A stretch of DNA of 64,000 bases from positions 1,037,501-1,101,500 of the forward strand of contig NZ_CP021646.1 in assembly GCF_002208135.1 (NCBI RefSeq). Direction: 5' to 3'. Source of the stretch: Pseudoalteromonas piscicida. Its GTDB lineage: Bacteria; Pseudomonadota; Gammaproteobacteria; Enterobacterales; Alteromonadaceae. Positions 16,150 through 23,298 of this stretch are shown piece by piece (position 1 is the first letter of the stretch; the number at the start of each line of letters is the position of its first letter). A program made the position numbers and the translations under genes. The notes beneath the pieces were generated by a model, which saw only the letters and a program-made list of their open reading frames with translations, had not been told where the DNA came from and did no database searches.

Positions 16150-17310
16150 TTATCCAATGGTAAAGGGGTGCCACTTAGTGTCTTTTGCACTAGCTGCGAC
16201 CGCGTTTTCAATAAATGCCATGCCACGGACTGCAGCGTTAATACTTGGCACGTCAAATTCTTCGTGTTGCACATCGGGTTGTTGCTGATGCGCACGAATA
16301 AGGTTGGCGAAGTTAAGGTAGATATTTGCAAATGCTTCCAGATATCCCTCAGGGTGACCTGCTGGCACACGAGTTGCGCTAATGGCTGCTTGGCTAAGTG
16401 AGCCCACTCCTGTGCGGATCAACTGAGCTGGGGCGTTTGCCGCACGTAACCACAAACTATTAGGCTCCATTTGCGACCATTCGATACTGGCTTTGTCGCC
16501 ATAGATTTTTAAGGTGAGATTATTTTCTTCGCCAAGTGCTATCTGGCTTGCCATCAACACGCCCTTTGCACCGTTGCCAAAGCGCAGTAACACGGTGCCG
16601 TCATCGTCGAGTTGTCGGCCGGACACGACCGTATTTAAATCCGCACAAAGCGCCTCTATCTCCAAGCCACTCACATATTCGGCAAGGTTCGCTGCGTGTA
16701 CACCGATATCGCCCATACAACAACTCACGCCAGACTTGCTTGCATCTAGTCGCCAGCTGGCTTGCTTGCTGTTTTCATCATCAGCACTTGCAAGCCATCC
16801 TTGACTGTATTCAACGACGACTTTGCGTATATTGCCAAGTTCGCCGTTTGCAATGCGGTGGCGTGCCTCTTTCACCATCGGGTAGCCGGTATAGGTGTGT
16901 GTTAATCCGTACAAGCAATTGCTATCTTGAAGCTGCGTTTGTAGACGCATAGCCTCAGATAAATTTAGCGTAGCTGGCTTATCACTCAGGACGTGAAAGC
17001 CGTGTTCGATAGCGGCTGTGGCAATCGGAAAATGCAAATGGTTTGGGGTCACGATGGCAACAAAGTGGATGCGCTCCGCCTCTGGTAATTCCGCCTCTTG
17101 TTGTAAGAGTGCTTGATAGCTGGCATAGCAACGCGCTGGGTTAAGCCCGAGTTGTTGGCCCATTGCTAGGCTTTTGTTTGGATCGGCGCTAAATGCGCCT
17201 GCAACGAGTTCAATTTGGCCATCTAAACGCGCGGCTATGCGGTGTACTGCACCTATGAAAGCACCTTCTCCACCACCGATCATGGCCATGCGGATTTTGT
17301 TATTATCCAT
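16150..17310 (-). CDS. Gfo/Idh/MocA-family oxidoreductase
   Basis: A 386-residue NAD(P)-dependent sugar dehydrogenase. The N-terminal Rossmann motif is IRMAMIGGGEGAFIGAVHR, and the family lysine lies in SDKPATLNLSEA. The C-terminal domain contains GVSCCMGDIGVHAANL and AGHPEGYLEAFANIY. It is cytoplasmic and is the first gene of the operon, divergent from the PAS-AraC regulator at 17468. In 3-keto-glycoside pathways this family oxidises glycosides or reduces 3-keto sugars; which direction applies here is not decidable. A 48-bp conserved element lies about 70 bases upstream of the start. Confidence 0.92.
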   Translation of the reverse strand: MDNNKIRMAMIGGGEGAFIGAVHRIAARLDGQIELVAGAFSADPNKSLAMGQQLGLNPARCYASYQALLQQEAELPEAERIHFVAIVTPNHLHFPIATAAIEHGFHVLSDKPATLNLSEAMRLQTQLQDSNCLYGLTHTYTGYPMVKEARHRIANGELGNIRKVVVEYSQGWLASADDENSKQASWRLDASKSGVSCCMGDIGVHAANLAEYVSGLEIEALCADLNTVVSGRQLDDDGTVLLRFGNGAKGVLMASQIALGEENNLTLKIYGDKASIEWSQMEPNSLWLRAANAPAQLIRTGVGSLSQAAISATRVPAGHPEGYLEAFANIYLNFANLIRAHQQQPDVQHEEFDVPSINAAVRGMAFIENAVAASAKDTKWHPFTIG

Positions 17311-17378
17311 CGTTTAGCTCCATCGAGTTATCGAGGTAAGTTAATCTGATGTTATTGATAATAGGTAACAGAGGCGCC

Positions 17379-17426
17379 AAAGTGATAATAAAAATTCGGT
17401 TGACAATGCAACAAAATCGGCGTTTA
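17379..17426 (+). promoter_or_regulatory. 48-bp conserved element, copy 1 (divergent Gfo operon / araC-type promoter region)
   Basis: Forty of 48 bases match the reverse complement of 19977-20024. Conserved blocks are AAAGTGATAATA, TTCGGTT and a perfect 16-mer ACAAAATCGGCGTTTA, at identical spacing. The element contains a TTGACA (17400-17405) which, with TTTAAA 17 bases on, could be the promoter of the PAS-AraC gene. Its presence in the only two divergent intergenic regions of the locus makes it the best candidate operator for that regulator. Confidence 0.7.
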
Positions 17427-17467
17427 AAATAAATTATTATAATTATAAAAAGGCGGGAAATAGGGCA

Positions 17468-18202
17468 ATGGAAGAGCAAACAATATTGAATAAAGCTGGC
17501 GTAAATCAATTGATTGCAGCATTTGATCTGATCCCAGATATCCTCTTTTGGGTCAAAGATACAAAAAGTAGAATAGTTCATGCGAACCAACACTTTGTTG
17601 AACATCAGGGCTACAAAACCTTAGACCAAATCTTACTGAAAACCGATTTTGACTTTTCACCGCAACATTTGGCATTCCAATACGTTAACGACGATAAACG
17701 GGTGATGGAAGGCTTTATCGTGACGGACAGATTAGAACTCAACCAAACCGAAAATGGGGAACTGGCATGGTTTTCCACGTCAAAAAAAGTGTTACTTGAT
17801 GACGCAAATGTGATTATGGGCACTTATGGTGTCACGCGACATCTAGCGAAAACGTCAAAGGCGTTGTCTCACGTAAGAGCCATTGAAGCGCCCGTTGAAT
17901 TTATTCGGGCACATTACCATCGTCATATTTGTATCGAAGAATTGGCGGAACTTGCTCACCTGTCGGTAAGCGCACTGGAGCGTAGATTTAAGAAGCATTT
18001 AGCCAAAACTCCCAATCAATTTATCAACGAAGTGAGATTGGAAAATGCCCGTAAATTATTGGTCGAAACACGCTTACCAGTATCACAAGTCGCTTATCAG
18101 TGTGGTTTTTCAGAGCCAAGTTATTTTAGCAAGCAGTTTCGTCGTTTATTTGGTGAAATCCCGTCTCAATTACGTAAGGAGTTAACGTCGAGCGAGCGTT
18201 AA
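17468..18202 (+). CDS. PAS-domain AraC-family transcriptional regulator
   Basis: The 244-residue protein has a PAS-like sensor in residues ~10-125 (AAFDLIPDILFWVKDTKSRIVHAN) and a C-terminal AraC DNA-binding domain of ~100 residues (LAHLSVSALERRFKKHLAKTPNQFI, VAYQCGFSEPSYFSKQFRRLFG). It is divergent from the seven-gene sugar operon and convergent with the kinase gene, overlapping its 3' end by 21 bases. It is therefore the likely local regulator. AraC sugar regulators usually sense through a cupin domain, so a PAS sensor is unusual. Confidence 0.9.
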   Translation: MEEQTILNKAGVNQLIAAFDLIPDILFWVKDTKSRIVHANQHFVEHQGYKTLDQILLKTDFDFSPQHLAFQYVNDDKRVMEGFIVTDRLELNQTENGELAWFSTSKKVLLDDANVIMGTYGVTRHLAKTSKALSHVRAIEAPVEFIRAHYHRHICIEELAELAHLSVSALERRFKKHLAKTPNQFINEVRLENARKLLVETRLPVSQVAYQCGFSEPSYFSKQFRRLFGEIPSQLRKELTSSER

Positions 18203-19042
18203 GGCTGCGACTTCTGGTGGTAGTGCTGGTGTCACCAGCGCATCTGCGTATTCGGCAGCTAACCATGGACGAATGGGCGTGGCAATGCCTCCAACTAGCG
18301 CGACTTTCTGTGCCCCTAAGCTCTGCAAATGACGGACATAACGCTCAATAAACCGTGCCGCGCTACTTAAGATCTGCTCGGCATAGGGATCGTTTGGCGT
18401 GGCAAAAACATGTTGAGCAAACTGGGCAAAATACTGGGGAGTGGCGTTTAGCGTGAGTTTGACTAGCTGTTCGGTACTGTGGCAATTCATAGCAGCCAAA
18501 AACGACTCAATCATCAGACTGCTAGGGGACAGTGTATCAAGCACCTCGATGGCATGCTTCACTAAACTCAAACCTATCCAACTGCCACTTGCACCATCAC
18601 CGAGTAATAATCCGTGGCCACCGAACTCCCTAAATTGTCCATGCGTCACCAGACCCGCGCAAAATCCGGTGCCAAGAATGATTACACCGCCATCTTCGTG
18701 TTGATGCGCACCAAGGCACGCAACGTGTGCATCGGTTGAAAATTGAAATCGTGCAAAAGGAGAGCGCCATTGCTGCATCGCCTCACAAGCCGTCGTGACA
18801 TTCGCGCCGGCAAGTCCTGCAAAAGCACTGATGTTAGCAATGTCGTGATGGGGGATTTTTGCGTTTGTCAGCGCTGTCATTGTTGCGCTCAACATTGACT
18901 CTTGGGCCTGATGTATTGATGTTGCTATGTTTGCAGGGCCGCTGGTGGCCTCGGCAAGGAGCTGTCCATGTTGATCCTCGAGGCGGACTTTACATTTCGT
19001 CCCGCCACCATCAATCCCTAAAAATAGCTTAGATACTGTCAT
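18182..19042 (-). CDS. BadF/BadG-type ATPase, N-acetylglucosamine kinase-like
   Basis: A 286-residue sugar kinase of the ASKHA fold. The phosphate-binding motif LFLGIDGGGTKCKV opens the protein, followed by ISAFAGLAGAN, VIILGTGFCAGLV and GDGASGSWIG. These are features of the BadF/BadG/BcrA ATPase family that contains bacterial and mammalian GlcNAc kinases. It probably phosphorylates an amino sugar or a related hexose after import. The start overlaps the cutC stop by four bases (ATGA), so the two genes are translationally coupled. Confidence 0.88.
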   Translation of the reverse strand: MTVSKLFLGIDGGGTKCKVRLEDQHGQLLAEATSGPANIATSIHQAQESMLSATMTALTNAKIPHHDIANISAFAGLAGANVTTACEAMQQWRSPFARFQFSTDAHVACLGAHQHEDGGVIILGTGFCAGLVTHGQFREFGGHGLLLGDGASGSWIGLSLVKHAIEVLDTLSPSSLMIESFLAAMNCHSTEQLVKLTLNATPQYFAQFAQHVFATPNDPYAEQILSSAARFIERYVRHLQSLGAQKVALVGGIATPIRPWLAAEYADALVTPALPPEVAALTLARR

Positions 19043-19785
19043 TGTATTGCCTTTTCTGATCCGGTGAGTATTGCATTAACTAGCCTTGGGCAAACTTCAT
19101 CGCCATGATGCACGCCAGAGTGAGTATGTAGAGAGAGTGGACCAAATTCACTTAAAAGCCAAAGATCCGCTGCGTTTTTCGTGTTGACCCCTCCACCGAT
19201 CACAACTTCGATTTCAGCATTGAGTTTTTTCAGTAAGGCAATGAGCTGACTGGTACCAAACGCTGCGCCTTTGCCACTTTGCCATGTATTGCCGGCGCTT
19301 AAGACCCGCTCAACGCCTAGCTCTAGCAGCGTCTCGGCTGCCTGCTGCCAGTTTGCAGCGGCGTCAAAAGCGCGATGAAAGGTGACAGAAAGGCCTAAGG
19401 ATTTTGCCGTGGCAATAAGTGCTCTACAATGGTCAGCCGCTATCTCCTGATTGTCGTCGATAAAACCAAGCGCAATACCGGTTGCGCCAGCGCAAGCAAT
19501 GCCATCTATCCCTTTTTGTAACTGATAAAGCATGGTGTCATCAATAGAAAAATGCGGTGCTTGGCGTAACATCACAATACATTCGCCAAAGCTTGGTAAA
19601 TACTGGGCAACTGCCGCTATCGCCGTCGGGTTTGGGGTCAAGCCACCGCAACTCAGTGCACCGCAGAGTTCTATCCTTGTTGCACCTGATGCAAAAGCAA
19701 TTTGTGCATTTCGCTGCAACAAATGAGGATTATCGCTGCTGAGGCATATTTCCAAGTTTTTACCTGAATAGTTTGCCGAATTCAT
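19039..19785 (-). CDS. cutC: CutC-family protein
   Basis: A 248-residue TIM-barrel protein with the CutC family signatures LEICLSS, GATRIELCGALSCGGLTPN, MLRQAPHF, VTFHRAFD and VVIGGGVN. CutC was named for copper homeostasis, but its biochemical activity is unsettled. Its placement as the first gene of a two-gene operon with a sugar kinase, inside a sugar locus, suggests a metabolic role here. It reads away from the TonB-dependent receptor, and the shared upstream region carries the second copy of the 48-bp element. Confidence 0.9.
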   Translation of the reverse strand: MNSANYSGKNLEICLSSDNPHLLQRNAQIAFASGATRIELCGALSCGGLTPNPTAIAAVAQYLPSFGECIVMLRQAPHFSIDDTMLYQLQKGIDGIACAGATGIALGFIDDNQEIAADHCRALIATAKSLGLSVTFHRAFDAAANWQQAAETLLELGVERVLSAGNTWQSGKGAAFGTSQLIALLKKLNAEIEVVIGGGVNTKNAADLWLLSEFGPLSLHTHSGVHHGDEVCPRLVNAILTGSEKAIQ

Positions 19786-19976
19786 ATTTCACTCTTGAAG
19801 TTGAATAATTTTAAAGTTTAAAATGCTTGGTTTTGAATATTTAATTAGTTCAATAAAAACATTTAGTTACACATGTTTGGAACGTTTTTAAATTGCCTAA
19901 TATAGAAACTAATAATGAGTTTTTATGTTAATCAGACTATAAACCAAGGAAATTGAAATTGGATCTTTTTTTGACC

Positions 19977-20024
19977 TAAACGCCGATTTTGTCTTAGTGC
20001 AAACCGAAATTCTATTATCACTTT
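19977..20024 (-). promoter_or_regulatory. 48-bp conserved element, copy 2 (cutC / TonB receptor divergent region)
   Basis: On the minus strand this matches 17379-17426 at 40 of 48 positions with the same internal spacing; the 16-mer (as TAAACGCCGATTTTGT on the plus strand, 19977-19992) is exact. It lies about 190 bases upstream of cutC and 146 bases upstream of the receptor start, inside the 384-base gap between them. Nothing else recognisable is present in the gap. Confidence 0.7.
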
Positions 20025-20169
20025 TTGTAGAGCGCTCCTATTCTGAACGAGTGTTTCACAAACCATTAACCCCTATAGGGAAACAAAAAAGGGTCGTCAC
20101 AAAGTCATGCGTCATGGAGCAGCAAGGGACGTCATGGCTTTACAAATTATAAAAAACTTGGAGATAGGA

Positions 20170-23154
20170 ATGGCCAATAATAATAACAGACGCCATGTGA
20201 CAGGAAGATCACGGCAATTTAGCAAGTCTGCACTGGTCCTCGCTATGTTATCAGCTACTAACTGGGCAATGGCTGAAGAAACCGAAAAAGAGGAAGCGCA
20301 GGAAATCGAAACGATTGAGGTGCGTGGGATCCGTGCATCCATGGCCGAAAACTTGGCGATTAAGCGTTTATCAAACGCGATTGTGGATGCCATTACAGCA
20401 GAAGACATCGGCAAGTTTCCCGATAAAAATGTGGCGGATTCACTGCAACGCGTACCCGGCGTAGTGATTTCTCGTAGTGGCGGGGAAGGGGAAAACGTCA
20501 GTATCCGTGGTCTTTCATCTGATCTTACTTTTACGCAGTTAAACGGCAATTTTATCGCTTCTTCTCCGGGCTCGCCGTCGCGCTCTTTTAGTTACTCTTT
20601 GTTGCCTTCTACCATGGTGCAATCGGTTGAAGTGTTTAAGTCTTCAGAGGCGCGTTTAGATGAAGGTGGGGTGGGCGGCACGGTTATTCTACACAGCCGC
20701 AAACCGCTGGATATGGAGGCAAATTCTGGGGCGTTGAATGTTGAATATACCTACGCTGATGTGACTGAAGAGTACGAGCCTAATTTTAGCGGCGTTTATT
20801 CTTGGAAGAACGAAGAAGAAACCTTTGGCTTGCTAGTTGGTTATACCAAACAAGACCGCACCAACCGCTCGTTAGGCGGTGATATGTCGGGCGGTGGCGG
20901 TTGGCGTTGGGCAACGAGTTCAGACTTGCCAGCGGCGGACACGGCGGGCAATGTGATTGCCGATAGTACACGTCGATTTGCAGCGTTAGAAGATGCTTAT
21001 GGCAACGTCTATGACGGTGTTTGGGCACCGCAAGTTGCAGGTGTTGGGGTAACCAAAGAAAAACGCGAACGTCAGGGGTTACAAGCCACCATTCAATGGC
21101 GTCCAATAGATGATTTATCTTTAACATTCAATCATTTTCATTTTGAGCTTGGGCAAAATCGCACCACGTCACAAATGTGGATCCCAGAATGGAAGTACAA
21201 CCCAGATTATCTTACCGGTATTACCCTAGACGAAACCGGTACGATTGTGACAGGCATGGACTTTACCAGTGGCGCTGGTGGCACTGAAGGAAATCTTGAA
21301 TTTCCTTGGATCATTGGTAGCTATACCGTAGAAAAAGATACCTCGGATACCTACGACTTCGCTTTTGAATATGCTGGTGATTTATATGATTTGCGCGGTA
21401 AATTTGGTCGCACTGAGGCCAGCGGTGGCCCTTCAGAATCTTGGAGCGCGGCGTATAAAAGCGGCCAACCTGCGAGTCGCAGCGATTCTGGGTTGGTTGA
21501 AAACGCCGCTGCATTTGCAGGGTGGCGATTAGGTGACAGAGTGTCGTTGTACGCTGATCCCGCTTTGCTGTCTAACCTTCAGGCTGGTATTGCAGGCGAT
21601 CCCGATCCGGGTTCGACAGGTTCAAGCTTTATCGTCAGTGACTTAGAAGAAGACTATGCCCAGTTAGATCTTGATTATCGCGTCGGGTACGGCATCGTTG
21701 ATACGCTGCGTGTTGGTGCTAAATATCGTAAAGCGACACTGCACCGCGAAACCAACAACACCTTCTTCATCACTCAAGATGGGGCTGACAGAATTGCCAG
21801 TGGGGAGCTTGATCCATTCAGTCAAGGTGCCATTGATGAAGTGTCTTATCAGTGGATTGGTGGTATGCCAAAACTGGAAGATATTTTGAATGCAACGTCT
21901 GAACAAAATATCCCCGGCGGTTTTGAAGTGAATGCGATGCCCACGATCAATTGGGACCGATACCGCGAAATTGTGACCAGTGAATATGTTAAGCACACGC
22001 GACGTGAGCCTGATTTTGTGTTCGACATAGAAGAAGAAATCATGGCAGCCTATCTACAAGCCGATTTTTCTTTTGGAGATTTTAGAGGAAACATCGGGGT
22101 ACGCTATGTCGAGACTGAAACGCAGATTATGTCGTCGGATAAAATCAACTACTTTTTAGATGACATTGATGATGTCACCGAAGAGGATATTTTAGGTGAT
22201 GAACGTCTCATTGATGTTGAAACCACCACCGTGCGTACCGTTACCGACTCGCAATTTTTACCTAGTTTCAACATTGTCTGGGATGCCAGCGACAATCTTG
22301 TCATACGTGGTGCTATCGCCAAAACGATGTCTCGAGCTCCGTTCAACGATATGGGGGCGCCAGAACAGCTGACCTTTATCTCTCAAGAGTGGGCAGACGA
22401 TAGACTAGAGTTTAGAGGCAACCCTGTGGAGCCAGGATGGCGTGGCTCAGGTGGTAACAAGGCCCTAAAACCATTTGAGTCGGTACAGATGGATTTATCT
22501 GCGGAGTATTATTATGGCGAAGGATCTGCGGTTGGGATTGCGCTATTCAACAAAGACGTAGACAACTTTATCGTGCCCTTGATTATCACCTCGGTAAGGC
22601 CATTTGAGGGCTTTAATAACCCTTTTACCGGTGTTGAAATTGTGCCGCCGGGTGATATTACCGTCACACCGTTTACCACCACCGCTAATGGTACAAACGC
22701 AACCTCTCGGGGCATCGAGCTGTTTGCACAACATGCATTCGATAATGGCTTTGGTCTCAACGTTAACTACACCCTAAACGATACCAATCAGGCAGACATT
22801 AGCGTAGACGGTGAAAAGGTCGGTGAGTCTGCGCTTGTCGGTAGCGCTGATAATCAATTTAACTTCTCCGCCTATTACGAAAATGACACCTTTAGTGTCA
22901 GAGCGTCATATAACCGCCGAGGAGAAACCGCTCTGGGGCTTGCGGACGGACTCACTGTGTATCAGGAACCGTACCAACAAGTTGATGTGAACGTCTCTTA
23001 CAACCTGATGGAAAACCTGAGCCTAACCGCGTCTGTGATCAACCTAACCAAAGAAGAACCGAGAACCTTTTATGGTGAAGATTCTAAAGCGAGATTGCGC
23101 AGCAGCAGTTACACCGGCCAGCGCTACTATGCTGGGATCACCTATCGATTTTAA
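20170..23154 (+). CDS. TonB-dependent outer-membrane receptor
   Basis: The ATG at 20170 lies next to GGAGATAGGA and gives 994 residues; an in-frame ATG at 20107 is less likely. A signal peptide ends near NWAMA. A TonB-box-like segment (EIETIEVRG) and the plug follow, with DIGKFPDKNVADSLQRVPGVVISR, NVSIRGL and VEVFKSSEA. A large 22-strand barrel ends in the expected aromatic YRF. It belongs to the plug type common in marine carbohydrate-utilisation loci. It is expected to import an oligosaccharide or glycoside across the outer membrane using TonB energy, and it is followed by a surface lipoprotein gene. Confidence 0.95.
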   Translation: MANNNNRRHVTGRSRQFSKSALVLAMLSATNWAMAEETEKEEAQEIETIEVRGIRASMAENLAIKRLSNAIVDAITAEDIGKFPDKNVADSLQRVPGVVISRSGGEGENVSIRGLSSDLTFTQLNGNFIASSPGSPSRSFSYSLLPSTMVQSVEVFKSSEARLDEGGVGGTVILHSRKPLDMEANSGALNVEYTYADVTEEYEPNFSGVYSWKNEEETFGLLVGYTKQDRTNRSLGGDMSGGGGWRWATSSDLPAADTAGNVIADSTRRFAALEDAYGNVYDGVWAPQVAGVGVTKEKRERQGLQATIQWRPIDDLSLTFNHFHFELGQNRTTSQMWIPEWKYNPDYLTGITLDETGTIVTGMDFTSGAGGTEGNLEFPWIIGSYTVEKDTSDTYDFAFEYAGDLYDLRGKFGRTEASGGPSESWSAAYKSGQPASRSDSGLVENAAAFAGWRLGDRVSLYADPALLSNLQAGIAGDPDPGSTGSSFIVSDLEEDYAQLDLDYRVGYGIVDTLRVGAKYRKATLHRETNNTFFITQDGADRIASGELDPFSQGAIDEVSYQWIGGMPKLEDILNATSEQNIPGGFEVNAMPTINWDRYREIVTSEYVKHTRREPDFVFDIEEEIMAAYLQADFSFGDFRGNIGVRYVETETQIMSSDKINYFLDDIDDVTEEDILGDERLIDVETTTVRTVTDSQFLPSFNIVWDASDNLVIRGAIAKTMSRAPFNDMGAPEQLTFISQEWADDRLEFRGNPVEPGWRGSGGNKALKPFESVQMDLSAEYYYGEGSAVGIALFNKDVDNFIVPLIITSVRPFEGFNNPFTGVEIVPPGDITVTPFTTTANGTNATSRGIELFAQHAFDNGFGLNVNYTLNDTNQADISVDGEKVGESALVGSADNQFNFSAYYENDTFSVRASYNRRGETALGLADGLTVYQEPYQQVDVNVSYNLMENLSLTASVINLTKEEPRTFYGEDSKARLRSSSYTGQRYYAGITYRF

Positions 23155-23298
23155 CTTTGGCGATAACCATAAAGTAATGCAAACAGGGTGAAGTCGTGTC
23201 AGCACAACGAGAAACAATATCACGGCTTATCACCAGTTTGAGATGCGTTTATATCAGCCTAGCTGCATAAGTTGGTTGGTATTTAAGAAGGGATAAAT

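Noticed and set aside
17303..17605. A 100-codon minus-strand frame over the PAS-AraC start region.
   Set aside because: It overlaps the regulator gene and the divergent promoter region, and its composition is AT-driven.
20112..20549. A 145-codon antisense frame in the TonB receptor gene.
   Set aside because: A shadow of the receptor's reading frame; the receptor is supported by signal peptide, plug motifs and C-terminal aromatic residue.
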